A DNA stretch of 64,000 bases from the NCBI RefSeq assembly GCF_024713975.1, contig NC_091100.1:14573501-14637500 (forward strand), written 5' to 3'. The translations under genes were made by a program, and so were the position numbers. Below the pieces are notes generated by a model that ran no database searches, was not told where the DNA came from, and saw only the letters and a program-made list of their open reading frames with translations. Of this stretch, positions 33,001 to 45,758 are shown piece by piece. The stretch's first letter is position 1; every line of letters begins with the position of its first letter. This stretch comes from Paralichthys olivaceus (Eukaryota; Chordata; Actinopteri; Pleuronectiformes; Paralichthyidae).

Positions 33001-36000
33001 CTTATGATGTCAAGTTCATGGAAGGTTTAAATATAGATCTATATATACAGTTATTGTATTGTTTATATAAACACATTTTAATAGATATTTTTCATTGATT
33101 TAGCAGGAAAACCGGGAAAACCACCTAAAACTGTCACCTCTACCTCAAAGAAGAAGAATTTTGGCCGCTCTGGTCGCAAAGGAAAATTGAATCCAGCCGC
33201 AGTCACTTTGACCAACTACTTCAAGATGAAGGCAAAAGCAGATCACTTACATGTTGCTGGCCTGACGCCGCTTGAGAAACTAGATGAGAAGAAATTCTCA
33301 TCACCAGGCTGCGATCAAACGGTGACACCGAGCAAAAAGACGGCCACATCGCTCATTCTGTTTGAAGAGGTAAAGCCTTTGGCAACCGACACTGAATGTA
33401 ACCCATGTTCGTTCTGGTTTAATTCGTTCATCTGCTCCTGCAGGTCGATGTCATATTTGACGACGATGTTGGTTTCCTCGGAGCCATCAAGTCTTTCATG
33501 GCAACGACTAAAAGACCAGTCATTCTGACCACCAATGGTAAAAGAGCACATCAACTATTAATACATTTGATTTGAAGACAAGTTGTGATGAAAACTAAAT
33601 GTCCTCATCAGATCCCTTGTTCAGAGAGAGATTCAGCTGCAGCTTGGAGGAAATCCTTTTCAAAACCCCATCAGTTGTAAGTCAAACTCTATTCTCTACA
33701 GTCTTGTACAACTTCAGCGAAACACGACTCCACACTTTGTGTTTGTATTATAACAACTGTCCACTCACTGTCCCACATGTGCAGAATCTTCACAGCTAAA
33801 ATGATCCACCTTTTCATAAACGTACTCCATCTGTCCCGAGGTGAACGTGTGTAGCTACCTGCAGCTGGTGTGTTTGTCTGAGAACGTGCGACTGGAACAG
33901 GACGATGTTAGGAGCCTCCTCAGACACACGTGTGGAGACGTCAGACGCTCTCTGCTGCAGCTGCAGCTCTGGGCGCTCAGTGGTGGAGGACGGGCAGCTC
34001 AGAGTGGAGGTTATAAGGAGCCTATTAGTGTACAATGTAAGTTACTCTAGATCATTCACAATCTGGCTGTCCTATAGACGTGGATTTTGCTACCACAAAC
34101 TTTTAATACCAGTACATATTTGGCTGAATTTTCTCATATTTCCCAACCTAGACCCATATGCTGCTGAAGATAGTGATCATTCAGATTCCAGTCTTCCTCC
34201 ATGGGACACGAGCTGCACAGCCACCATGCTAGGTCTCCAGCATGTCACCCACAAGCAACTGCTGAACCTTCTAAAGGCAAGTATTCAAGTCTATGCATAA
34301 CTGCATAAGGTTTTTTTCCAAATGAAATTATTGTCTCAATCATTTGTCTCTGACTCTTCAGTGTCGGCGCTGGTCTGACACAGACATGAACAGGCTGCTG
34401 AGGCTCTTATCTGAGAGCTGGAGAGGAGGTGAGCCTCTTCTCTACAACAACCTGGAGCTCCTTCTACCCAACAGAACGTCAGGCCAGCACCTGGAGAAGG
34501 TGACTTGTTCTGGGCTACAGAGTGAGCTGGCACCCCCTGACGGTGATCCTCATGTCCTGCGGCTCAAAAGAGACGTCAGTCCAAAGGCGTCAGTGACCGA
34601 CAGGAAACCTGTTAGGAATATCTCCAGACTTAGTAGAAGGAAATATACTGCAACAGTGTTTGAGGAAACATCAGCTTCAAAACAAGAAACTCAAAGAGCC
34701 TCATTATTATTACAAGGGGTTCATTCAAGAATCCCTAGTTCAAGAGACAAGACTGAACAAATATCAGTCGCCTGTTTAGACGCCCTGACTGACTTCTTTG
34801 ACCTCATGTCGCACCTTGATATCTCGCTTCCAGCTGCAGCGCCACTCTATTCAGGCGCTTGCAGCCCTGAGGCGTTTGTCTGGACGGGAGCAGAGATAAA
34901 GGACGGTTTGCTGGATGAGACCAACGAGGAGGAGGAGGGTGACAGCTGGAGCCACGAGAGGCTGTTGGATATTAAGGCTGCTGCTGAGGGCTTGGGCTCT
35001 CACAGATGCTGGTGGCGAGTGTCTCAGGCGTGGACCGAAGCCCACAAACACAGATGTGAGCTGGGGGGCGAAATGTGGGAGAGGCTGGTGGAGAGAGTGG
35101 CGCTCCCCACATCTTCCAAAAGACAGAGCCTCAGATTTAGTTTTCAACCTCAGTGTGGTACAAGGTAAGTCTGTCTTCTATCCAAAGTCCCTTAATACTG
35201 ATTCAGATTGTTTTCTCTCTGGCATCTCAGTTTGTTACAGGACTGATAGAGGTTTTGTGCCCTGTTTAACATTGGTTCATGAGTCATTCGGATGTTAGAT
35301 TTCAGGTGATGCACGTGGATGTTTTTCAGCAATATATATCCAAGTCTTTATTTACAAAAACATGAGTCGGTTTCCTTATTTTTTCTAGAATCTAGACAAA
35401 TAAAATCTTGTTTTCCACCATAAGACACTTGTGCCTCTCGTTCCAGTGTGTCCCACAGGAGGTATGACTTGAGCAGGAAGGTGCTCAGCAGTAAATCTTT
35501 CAGCCTGCTGGGGAACAGACGAGCCGTCTGTGTCGACTACATGCCGGTCCTCCGCTCCATCTGTCGCTTTCACAGAGCGCAGCAGCAGGAGGAGGAGCCA
35601 AACAGGTGAACCACACACAACACAGGTCTATAATTCTTCAATTCAAATAGTGAATATTTCACTTTTGAGCTTTAACATACACAAATAAAATCCTATTTGA
35701 TTTCCATAATAGTGTGACCATAGACTGTTTATAGAGGTGGATGACATGTCTCCACTTCCTCCCACTATCGAGAGATGAAGCTAAAATATCCCAGATAAGA
35801 ATGCTGCCATCTTGTGCATTTGAATCCAGTAACGATCAGAGGATGGAGTCGTGATATCGAGGTCCTGCTGATACACACGCTCGACCAATCAGAAATCAGT
35901 CCCAGCTGTCTATCATGACGTCTCAATCTGTTTTTATGGCATCAAATTACTAATCAAAACCAATCTTATCAGAAAGATAGGTATCATACGTTTATTAGGA

Positions 36001-36151
36001 TCATACATCCAGACAATAGTCTGCAGCAATCTAATCTGCAGCTAAAATAAACTGTTTTGTTCCCAGCAGTATGTGTGTGAACTACCTCAGGAACATACAC
36101 CTGGATCTGTCAAAGTCAACGATTCAACTCCTGGCAGAAGATTTCTCTTAA
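30069..36151 (+). CDS. atad5: ATAD5 (Elg1-type) PCNA-unloading AAA+ ATPase, short form
   Basis: Fourteen exons join in frame into about 1041 residues (human 1844): 30069-30585, 31194-31517, 31612-31708, 31796-31878, 31956-32104, 32740-32905, 33104-33369, 33444-33537, 33612-33676, 33841-34036, 34152-34276, 34362-35164, 35447-35605 and 36070-36151. Conserved landmarks in order are VQIAPIFLRTPKRK; LEEIQTSNPSFPV; EDVLWTEKYSP at the start of the AAA+ region; Walker A GPPGVGKT; the Walker B region VDVIFDDDVGFL; sensor-like VILTTND; and the tail STIQLLAEDFS. ATAD5 replaces RFC1 in an RFC-like complex that removes PCNA from DNA after replication. The long human N-terminus is mostly absent: only about 80 residues precede APIFL. 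Walker B has Asp where human has Glu (FDED). Exon 11 ends in a GC donor (AAG/gcaagt). The first bases of exons 7 and 14 are ambiguous by three bases. It may be the second teleost copy (atad5b). Confidence 0.92.
30625..30866. repeat. MITE-like repeat, internally deleted copy
   Basis: Begins cagtgtgtgagatttaggtg and ends tacacactgaacctttaa, inverted versions of each other. It shares its terminal blocks and 3' half (gacaactgaagt...ctagatgtcac) with the longer copy at 46962-47317. It lies in atad5 intron 1. Confidence 0.75.
35713..35935. repeat. Dispersed repeat remnant (accatagactg type)
   Basis: A segment in atad5 intron 13 starting gaccatagactgtttatag and containing gccatcttgtgcatttg. I recall this type as frequent in teleost introns. 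No second copy occurs in the window, so the call rests on memory. Confidence 0.4.
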
Positions 36152-36662
36152 CGAAAAATATGGAAAGTCTACTCTATATACCATCAGTATTTATTTTTAG
36201 TGTGAATCAAATGAATTTTACACACTTGAGATATGAAATCATGTTTTATTTTAATGTAAGTGCAATCATGAAGAGTAAATAAATATTATTTTTGTAAATA
36301 AACTTGATCTTGTAAAATCATTAGGTGATTAGGTGTCACCCTTTTTAGAGAATGAAAAAAAAATGTATTGTAAAAAGTTTGAAAGTCCTCAAGACAATAG
36401 AAGGTAACATCAGCGAAAGTACTTTCAGCAGGTGTCCAAGTTGAACAAGAATGAAAGCAGAGATAAGAAAACACTGTAGTGACCATCATGTTCAACATCC
36501 TCAAAACAGTACGGCAGCATTTTATGTAACCAGTAGATTATTCACTTATTTAAATACCATCAACCACCACCACATATCTGTTCAGCTTGTTTGACTCCAT
36601 GTGGAGATTTGTTTCGGTGGATGTAGTTTGTGGTTGGGTGGCGTGAGCTCAGTCCAGGTGGA
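36152..36662. other. Convergent 3' ends of atad5 and tefm
   Basis: AATAAA at 36278 and 36297 would end atad5. A minus-strand AATAAA (TTTATT at 36190-36195) is the nearest candidate for tefm, which would make the two 3' UTRs overlap. No other feature was found. Confidence 0.45.
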
Positions 36663-38968
36663 CTAACGGGAAGATTCACTGAGTAGCTCGAAAAACGCTA
36701 CAGCCTGAAGTAGAGCGTCGCAGAGCTCCTCTCCTCCTCGTCTGCTCCCGATCTGGAAGTAGTTTCTGTACTTGCCCAGCAGCTCTGGGGGAAAGTTTAT
36801 CCTGGGAAACTTCTGTGTCACAGAATCAGTCATCAGCTGTCGTACTGCCTGTGCGCCGCTGGTCCGAGACTCGCCCACCATGAGTCCAAAGTGGCGTCCG
36901 ACAGCAGTTCGCATCATGTTCAAAACTCTGCACAGGAAGAAAGAAAATGAAGGAGGGAATACTGTTGTTAGTGACTAAGCTAAAGCTTGAGTAAAGCATG
37001 TTTGATATTAAATGTTCTTTTTGGTGTATTTTGAAGTTAAGGAGTCATTATTGACATGAAGTCACTTTTTTCTCACCTGGGAGGAATGTTAGTCTCTGGC
37101 TCAGAGTTCTTAGGCTCCAGCAGAGCAAACAGCATGGCCTCCACTGTCCTCATGTGAGCCATGACGGGGAACAGAGCGGTATTCTGCACTGAGATCGAGG
37201 ATTTCTCTATAATGTAGAAGTCAGCAGACGGGAGGAGCGACACAACTGCAGAGACCTGTTGGCAGCAAAGAAAAAAATCTCAAATGATGTAGATGGATGT
37301 GGGATTAGAGTCTGAACAGTGAGTTTCACCCAAACGTTAATAAACGAGGACAATGGTTGATCAATAGCTTCAAAAGAAATCCTCAGCATCATTCATCGAA
37401 CCAGTGTGAAAAGACAATATCATGGACTCCATACTCACATCATTCAAGTAAGCAGACGCTACGTAGGTTCCCCTCAAGAAATTGGGACATTCCAACTGTT
37501 GCCAGTCCTGTACGTTCATCCCACGGTCCACATGTGCCCAGGCGATTTTATTAGTCCCACATGTTATTGACACTATGGAGCTGGCATCCTGCATAAACAA
37601 ATACAGAACTGTGACAGGTGGTAATAGTGAAACCTGCTTTCTCTTTTCATGTTCAACATTTGGTTTGACAAATGAAACAAGGTGAAACCTGAATCTAACA
37701 ATCGTGCTGCTGACACACATGACGTGACGAGAGTCGCCCAACGACACCACAGGAACAGATTGTCTTGTGTTCAGCCTGAATCTCAGGCAGAAACCAATGT
37801 ATGAAGTGACGTTCAACTACAAGTCAGAGCAGCTTCAGTGCTCGTTGTTGTTATGGATGTCTGGAACTCAACTGGATCTATTTTTCAAGAACATATACTC
37901 TTATTACTACATCCACCAAGGTGGTAATGGTTTCACACTTGTCTGTTTGTATCTTTGATTCTTTGGTTGTAAGCAGGATTACGCAAAAATTCCTTAACAG
38001 ATTTCCATGAAACTTGGAGGAATGGGACATGGGCCAAGAAAGAACCCATACAATATTAGTGCTAATCCAGGTTTTTACCCCAGGTAAACATTCATGGATC
38101 TTTTTTTTTTTTTTTTTAATTGACATATTTAGAGGACTCATATCTATAAGTGTGTGCAATTTAGTGCAGCTTGATTAAATTTAAGGGGATTGTCGGACCT
38201 TGGCGGAGGTACTGCTCTACTGAGAGTAGTTTGTTTTTTTAATAATAATGAATCTTGCCCAAGGACACTTTGTCATGGGCTGGGATTCGAGCAACTGTTT
38301 TACCCCCTCAGCCACAGCCGAACTCAGTGATTCAGTGTGTAAGCATCTGTAGATGTTTACATGTGAACAGACTCCAGCAGCAGCAGCAGTGTTTAGTTTG
38401 AAGGGGCCGAGGAGATTCTTGCATTAACACAGGGATGTGAACCTGCCCGGTCAACCCACGGTATTAAGGATCTCACCTCCAGCCAGGACCTGTCCACCCC
38501 CGGCCTGATGAACTTGACCAGCTGGATCCTCACTTTCCTCTCCTTCTTGACCGGGTTGAGGATGGAGTTGAAGACGACGACGGCGCTCTTGTGCTTCAGC
38601 AGAGGCACGTTCACCAAACTCTCCAGGGTTCGGAAAGGTCCGTTTTTAGTCCTGTACTCCACGATGCTGAGCGACTTGCGGCCCCTGAGGAGCTTGACGG
38701 CGGCCAGCTCTGACTGGGTGGCGTTGTTGAGCAGCTGGAGGATGGCGGCTCGTTGCTCGGGGGTGTAGCAGGCGTCCAGGGGGCTGCCGGGCTCCTCCTT
38801 GCAGGGCTCGGAGATGGTGGCGTTCAGGGTGTCAAAGCCGGCCATGGGGACCCGGCTCCTCCAGCAGCATGTGCACTGCAGGTACCGCAGCTCCAGCTCC
38901 GGGAAGGAGCCGTGCTTAGGGCGGAGGAACAGACCACACTGACCCGCGTACTGACCTGTGGAGGACAT
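36663..38968 (-). CDS. tefm: TEFM mitochondrial transcription elongation factor
   Basis: Four minus-strand exons (38968-38477, 37588-37439, 37255-37077, 36927-36663) join in frame into 361 residues, against 360 in human. Diagnostic segments are LKLLRGRKSLSIVEYR-like text in exon 1 (AVKLLRGRKSLSIVEYR), the core TNKIAWAHVDRGMNVQDWQQ in exon 2, ADFYIIEK in exon 3 and VGRHFGLMVGESRTSG in exon 4. TEFM is a pseudonuclease-fold protein with an N-terminal helix-hairpin-helix region. It binds POLRMT in the mitochondrial matrix, makes elongation processive and suppresses premature termination at CSBII. The start at 38968 is the first in-frame ATG; the reading frame stays open upstream to 39070 without another ATG. 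The N-terminus is arginine/lysine containing but not a textbook targeting peptide, so a missed upstream exon is possible. The gene is convergent with atad5 and divergent from adap2. Confidence 0.93.
37913..38225 (+). repeat. Dispersed repeat family R1, copy A
   Basis: Contains caccaaggtggtaatggttt, atttccatgaaacttgg, cattcatggatc and ccttggcggaggtactgctc in the same order as copies at 41621-41951 and about 61160-61500. It lies in tefm intron 1. A short fragment at about 38255-38330 (cttgcccaaggacacttt, then ctcagccacagccg) looks like part of a second, tRNA-SINE-like repeat. Confidence 0.8.
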
Positions 38969-40823
38969 GGAGGAGGCGGCGAGGACAGAAAATAAAACCT
39001 TTTTTAAAAAGTAGGACAGAGACCTCCGGTAAGTTACTGTGAACTTGTCAAACACATGTTTCCAAACCAAAGGAAGGAACGACTCTCAAAAAGGGACAAT
39101 GAACCAGGGACATGTTACTGTGGATGAAATGTTACTGTCAATGTTTAAATCAGCATCATTTGCAGCTGGCAAAGTTAAATTAGCTTAACGTCACCGGACA
39201 GTGGATTATTGAGATCGATGTAAACAATGAGTAAAACCATTTTAAACATTTGTAAAAAAATAAATAAAACTGACTTCTCTGAGCGACCGATGACAAAACC
39301 CTTCTTGCGACCCACATCGTGGTTTATTCAATAATGAATCGCTTGTTTCAACTACAACATTGTACCGGTTGGACACATTTGCCCTCCGGTTGTTGTCCGG
39401 CGCGTTAAAACCGACCGGTGGAAACATCAACACCGCTGCGATTTGTTCCGGGGGTGCTGCGGCTACGTCTTCTGATGTTAAAGCTGTATAGCGCCATCTA
39501 CTGTGTGGGAGTTTATAATGTGAATGCATTCAGTATAATTCATCTGCAGGACTTCACGTTGAATAAAGGTAATTTTTTTAGACATTGTACGATATAATTT
39601 TTTTATTGATTTTAAATGATGTTGCAGTAATTTGCTTCCTGACTTTGACATCTAGTTTTCTGGTTTCTATTTGTCCAAAGAGTGAAGCACTTTGTATAAT
39701 ATAATATAATTGTATTGTTTCTAATTTTGTTGTTATAGAAATGTCACTGTAGGGGGCTATTGCCTAATTTCGTTGTCTTTATGCTGTTGTCACATGAAAT
39801 GAAGACCTACAATGCAAACAAGTGCAACGTACAGTCAACTTGTTTCTCTTCAAATTCAACAAGGGTATCGAGAGAGCGCTCGTTCAACCCTACAAATAAA
39901 GTATTGTCTTGTATTTCACCACAGAGAAGGTGTGGTATGTTAAACTTTACATACAAACCAAGGGCCTAAGTATATTTTTATATTGGACATTTAATCATTT
40001 GGTTTGTTGATATTCTTAATTAAAATTGTGCTTTCATTTTTTAGAAATGTTTGATTTTCAGTTTTGCATTTGAAAGCAAGTTTATTTTTTTGCATTTTGA
40101 TGTAATGCTAATACATTAATATAAATAAAACAATGGCTGTTCCTGTTCCTCTCTCTTTATTTCTGTACTTAAAGCTTTCAGCTCAGCCTAAACAAGTGCA
40201 TGAAAGCATATCAGGAAAGTCAAGTTCCAGTCAAGCACGGTCTGTTAACATCTACAAAGATTTTAAGAAGACGTCTCTAATCACACATAACAAGTGAAAA
40301 AATCTACATACCAGATTCATAGGACCTGTACAACATCATAAACGTCCTTAAACAGGTTTAAAGTGAACATTTTTGCAGTTTCCAAAGGAGTAAAATTAAT
40401 GTTAAAAATGCAAATTATGTATCATCTGCAAAATATGTTTAAACAAACCACTTTATTCAAAGAAATTCTATATTTACAGTAGAATTAACATTTCTCAACA
40501 TGTAGAAACCATTTCTACAAACCTATCATCCAAATCCATCAGCCTGATACTGTAAGTCGATCGGCCTGTTACACTGTGAAGCTTGTTTCACTTCCTTTCT
40601 GTGTTATTTCTGGAGCTGTCTGTTTGTGTGCAGAACAATAAACTGCATGACGCTGTGCTTTTAAGAGGAAATGCTGGTCCACTGGCCAGTGAGAAGAAAA
40701 TACGCTTTTTTCCCACTCGCCACAGAAGAGAGCAGCATGGACCGTCAACATGAAGTTAATACTTAGCAGATCTTTTGGTGGGACTCCACTCTAACAGAAA
40801 ACTAAATAGATATATCAGCACCT
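38969..40823. other. Divergent intergenic region between tefm and adap2
   Basis: A GC-richer patch at about 39280-39490 with several CG dinucleotides is the likely tefm 5' region. The remainder to adap2 is AT-rich. Small frames (for example minus 39529-39242) have no recognisable domain. The adap2 transcription start is not determined. Confidence 0.45.
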
Positions 40824-43800
40824 ATGGCCTGTCTGGAGAGAAACAACAAAATCCTGCTGGAGTTGGTGCAACAGCCTGGTAACAACAAATGTGCTGACTG
40901 TGGAGCTCCTGGTGAGTACACTGAACGATATCCATAACCAAAATCTGTATATCAGCATTTTTGTGTAATGTTTGCTTCTGAACTTTTTGAGCAAAACATC
41001 ATTTCTCTATACACCTTACATGTGAAAAATGGTAAACAACTTGTACCACGAAGCCACGTGATGTTGTTTGTTAAAGTATAGACAAAATAATATTTTATGA
41101 CCAAGCCACGTTTTACAATAAACCACCATGAGGGGAAGTGGACTTGCTGTGTATTCCGTGGAATGAGCTCATTGTTCCTCCTATAAATCACATTCTCTGT
41201 GTTTATGTCTGTGAAAGGAAAAGAGAAATGAAATTTGGATTTGGTAGACACAAATAAATCTTAACTACCTGGATCTATTTCGCTGTTCAGTTTGTCCACA
41301 TATTTGTTATTTATTGTTCACATTTGAAACAATTGTTTGTCACTGTGGTTTGTATTCAGGGCTCACACTGTGCTTGAAGTTCCCTCTAACAAAGTCAATA
41401 TTGTGCCTACAGAGCCGGACTGGGCCTCGTGCACTCTTGGTATCTTCGTGTGTCTGAACTGCTCAGGGTTGCATCGTAATTTACCTGACATCAGCAGAAT
41501 GAAATCCATACGTCTGGATCTCTGGGAAGATTCACTAGTAGAGGTGGCTTCTGAAGTTTGAATTCTTCTTTTCTTCTTTTCTCTATTTACAGCTATGACA
41601 TGTATTCATTAATCCCTCAGCCGAGGAGGTTATGTTCTCACTCCTGTATGTTGGCTGGTTTGTTTTGTTTGTTAACAAGATTACCCCAAAACCACAGATT
41701 ATTGTGCAACTTGGTCGAATGATGCGGAATGGGTCAGCGAAGAACCCATCAAAATTCGGTGCTGATCCGGATGAGGGGCTGGATCCAGGATTTTTTTAAA
41801 CAGAATTCTTTAACCATGATTTCTCAGAGAATAATTAATGGATCCTGATGAAACAAATCAGGCTTATTTAGGGAATGTGTGTGTAATTTGGCGCAGATCA
41901 AAATAAAAAATCTATGGTTTCATGAGCGGACTATTCGGCCTTGAAGGAGGTTTGAACCCATATGTGCCATTCTTGTTTATTCTATTTTCACCTTTTTATA
42001 TTGCAAATTTTGCCATTTCAAGATATATTACATGTTTATACTTATACTTACATGTTTAGCTGTGAACTTTTATATCAAGACAAATGTTTCTAATTCTTAT
42101 TTTTCAATGCTTATTCTTTTTCTAAACACTAGCATTAGAATTTGAAGTTTTTTAAAAGCAACACTATACCTGATCACTGACACGTATGCTCTGCTCTGTT
42201 TTTTAGATTGTCAATAATCTCACAAGTTTTTTGTCTTGCAAAAGCAAAGCAGGAAATTCCAAATTAGCTGCACAGCTCTGAATATTAGTCAATTTGTTTT
42301 GACCCCTCTTTTTTTTTTACATCTCTGGTTTCAGTTCATGCGGGAGAGAGGAAACTCTGCAGCCAAAGCCACTTTCGAGAAGTGTGTCCCTGCCTTTTTC
42401 TACAGACCGCAGCAAAAAGACTGCATGTGAGTGACCACACTAACTCTCACCTCTTTAGCTCTGTGGAAGGGAAAGTGAAGACTCAGTAAATTCTATGAAT
42501 GGCTGTGGAGCGCTCCTGTTGCACACAGAAAGAGGAAGGACCAACAAGGGTTGGGTGCTGTGGTGTAGCTCCTTCACCATAGACAGTGTGAATTTGATCC
42601 ATTCATCAATGTCAGCTCTACATGTTCTCAGTGGCTTGTGTTCCAGCTATGAGGAAACATTAATGGGTATTCTGTGCTGCTCTTAGAGTTCTCAAGGATC
42701 AATGGATCCGTGCAAAGTATGAAAGAAGAGAATTCACAGGAGAAAAAACCTACTGTCAACAAAGTTATTGCTCAGGTAATAATCCTGCCATCACACAAAC
42801 AAGACAATATTTGTTTTCTGTACCAATCATATTCACTTGATGTATCCGATTCAGATCTGTTTGAGTCAGCACTGTGGAAGAAAGGAAAAGACAGCAAGCA
42901 ATTTCTCAAGAGGTTCTTTCTTTTGTCCCAGAAAGACTTCACCCTCAGATACTTCATTAAAGAGGATGTGAGTAGTTCAGTTGCTGTATCATTCTCTAAA
43001 TTTCTATCTTATGAGCATAAGAACTATTCGTTTCTAATCTCTAAAACCCTCCCTCAACTGTCTCTTCAAAAAAAAGTCCAAGGCTCCCAAAGCGGTCATC
43101 AGCATGAACGATCTGAACGCAGTTTTCCAGCCGGAGAAGGTCGGCCATGCTCACGGTCTGCAGATATCCTACCTGCAGGACGAACACATGAGGAATCTGT
43201 TTGTTTACCATGAGAATGGGCAGGTGAGGTCAGCTGCTGGAGCCCAATAATGTTTTACCTCCACCTCGGACAGATAGATGACGTGTGCTGGCAAATACAG
43301 CAATCACAGTCTGCAGCACGGACACCAGTCAATGCATGTGTAGTGTTATCTTAGCACTATTTAGCTGACCCTCTCTAACTGAGCCCTCACAATGACTGAG
43401 GCTGTCCAGACAATGCATGGTCACATGGTTACGTACAGCACTAGACTTTGTCATTCACTGCCCTTTGTCTGATGCCTTATGCTACAGGTCATTGTGTCCT
43501 TATTCAATGCTATCCGGGCAACACGCTTGGCTTACCTACAGAAGAAACATCCCACCCTACAAGACAATGACGTGAGAACATTTTTCATATCTCAGATAGA
43601 CTGTTAATTACATTGTGAACTGCAACATTTGTTCAGTTAACAATATGACCTGTGTTTCTTTACTCAGTTTATACCTCAGTTGACAAGACGATGTCTGAAG
43701 GAGGGATACATGGAGAAAACTGGCCCAACGGTCTGTCATATATATAAACACAAAAATGAATTTGATTAATTTAATTTTTGGTAAATCTGAAAAACTAAAT

Positions 43801-44659
43801 CCTTCTTTCTTTATTCTGTCTGTCTGACTTTTTTTCTTTGTCTTCCTGCTTGTCCATTTTTCCACCTGTGTGACTGTGTGTGTTTCCAGCAACGAGAGCC
43901 GTTCAAGAAAAGATGGTTCACACTGTGCTTGATGAACAGAAAACTTCTGTATTTTAAAACTCCACTGGTAAAGAACACACAATATGTCTGAATGTCTATA
44001 TCATATAATCAAAATGATTCCAAAATACATACAAACATTTTGTGTAATTCTTATTTGAATATTAGAGATAAGTCTAACACTTAGTTGTAAACGAGTATGC
44101 ATTCAAACAAATTGCATCATTTTGGAGGTCTCACACACGTAAAAAAAAAAAAAAGATTCAAACTGTAGCTGTGTATTTCACATAAAGGACGACACAAACA
44201 AAAAAGATGTGCAAAGAATGTAAAAGTGCACACTTTCAACCCATCTTGGACTCATTTATTACACTCGTGTTGTTTTTCCAGGATGCTAAAGAGCTGGGCG
44301 CCGTCTTCATTGGCACTGAGAGCCACAGCTACTCTGTCTCAGAGAACAATGGCAAGAGCTCGAGGGGAGGCCGCTGGCACTGTGGCATCACCCTGCAGAC
44401 TCCAGGCAGACAGTTTGTGTTCATGTGTGAGCAGGAGCAGGAGCGGAGGGAGTGGCTGGAGGCACTGAGAGAGGTCATTGCTCAGCCCATGACCGCAGAG
44501 GACTACTCTAGTAAGATTTTACACCTGATACAGTGCAACTAATGTCTTCCTGTGATCAGCAAATGGCATAAACACGGACTTATGGTGAATTTGATTCTGC
44601 CTAACTCTCTCTTTCCTATCTTTGATATAGATGAAGCCAACTTGAGAAGGGGGAAATGA
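40824..44659 (+). CDS. adap2: ADAP2 (centaurin-alpha 2), ArfGAP with dual PH domains
   Basis: Eleven exons join in frame into 380 residues (human 381): 40824-40911, 41413-41543, 42335-42426, 42687-42775, 42855-42967, 43077-43223, 43488-43571, 43668-43730, 43890-43967, 44282-44510 and 44631-44659. The ArfGAP zinc finger is C-x2-C-x16-C-x2-C (C23, C26, C43, C46), followed by GLHRNLPDISR, which contains the catalytic arginine at about R51. The first PH domain covers exons 4-7 (FLKRFFLLSQKDFTLRYF, KAVISMNDLNAVFQPEKVGH). The second covers exons 8-10 (GYMEKTGPT, EPFKKRWFTL, RREWLEALREV). The protein stimulates GTP hydrolysis by Arf6 at the plasma membrane and binds phosphoinositides through the PH domains. 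The family match runs through every exon with all key residues present. The last exon codes only about nine residues (NEANLRRGK). Confidence 0.95.
41621..41951 (+). repeat. Dispersed repeat family R1, copy B
   Basis: Runs from ccgaggaggttatgttctca through gaagaacccatcaaaattcg, ggtgctgatccggatg and taattaatggatcctgatga to ccttgaaggagg. It is the fullest of the three copies and lies in adap2 intron 2. Confidence 0.85.
44085..44138 (+). repeat. 54-bp duplicated segment, copy 1 (adap2 intron)
   Basis: Nearly identical to 47854-47907 (ttgtaaa, gagtatgcattcaa, caaattgcatcatt, ttggaggtctcacacac) with about two mismatches. It lies in adap2 intron 9. Confidence 0.9.
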
Positions 44660-45327
44660 CCAGAACACCTTTGTTTGGGACATAACACACTAATCACCTC
44701 ACTTCCAATCCTGCCAGTGAGGACAGAGAGAAGTACAACCAAACTCTCTTCCATACCAGCAGGACTCTTCAGCTCCACTGACAAAAAACTCAACTCCAAC
44801 ACTTTGCAAAGGCTACAGCCTCTGTGGTTGCTGTGTTACACTTTGGAGAAGTTGTTGACAAAACTGAGACGTTCCTGCCTTGTGAGATTATTGCACTGTT
44901 TTTGCCACCGTGATGACTGATGAAGGCATTCTCTTGTAGGACACCATGAATACACTGGAACCAAATGTTGTATTTATTAAAAACAGGGTCTGTACATTTT
45001 CACACATAATTTCCTATTTCTTTTTGTAGTAATTTTGTATTTGTGTTTTCTGTTTAAGTACATTTGCACTTTTTTTTTATTGAATTCATCTTTCTCACAC
45101 TTGCATTTTAGTTATGTACTGTATATAGTTAAAACTGAAAACCCTTCATAAGTTCAATACACTTCTGCTTGTCACGTTTTAGGGGAATACATGTGCACAT
45201 TCCTTTCTAGTAATCTAAATATAGTAAACTGAGATAAGCAGAAGTGCCTTTATTATCTTTTAGCTTTTACTATCACCAGGGGAACTTTAGGCTCTATCTG
45301 GGATTTAATTTAATTTGTTTTGATACA
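44660..45327 (+). other. adap2 3' UTR and intergenic
   Basis: Sequence following the adap2 stop, with an ATTAAA near 44977 as a possible polyadenylation signal. Nothing else was recognised. Confidence 0.45.
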
Positions 45328-45620
45328 CTAGGCGGTGGCCTAGTAGACTAAGTGGACCACAAATCAGAGTGAAGGTTGCTGGTTCAACACTGAGGATGGC
45401 CCAAAAAGAAAGATGTACCTTGACCATAAGGACCTGGATTTGCTGGAGTCTCAGATGGACTCTCCCTATCCCACTGTCCCCTGCCCCCCTGAGCAAGGCA
45501 CCCTACTCCCACTCCACCATCCCTCTCCACATTGTGTGTGTGTGGTTGTGTTTCAGAGCATGTAAAAACAAAAACAAAAAAGAATTTCCCCTTGAGGGAT
45601 TAATAAAGTATCTCTTCTTC
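45328..45620 (+). repeat. tRNA-derived SINE
   Basis: A box-like sequence (tggcctagtagactaagtgg, 45336-45355) and a B box (ggttcaacac, 45381-45390) stand at tRNA-like spacing. A tRNA-unrelated body follows, with the tail aatttccccttgagggatta and ataaagtatct. These are the parts of a teleost tRNA-derived SINE in plus orientation. Confidence 0.75.
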
Positions 45621-45758
45621 ATTAACTGCCCTGCTCACACAGGATGTGCTGCATGTAGTTGTACCTTGAAGGTGGTGGAGTATGCTATAAGTATTCCTGG
45701 AGGTAAATTCAAGTTTGTAATGCTATGATGTGATAGTAGCTGTTCATACTTCTCCAGC

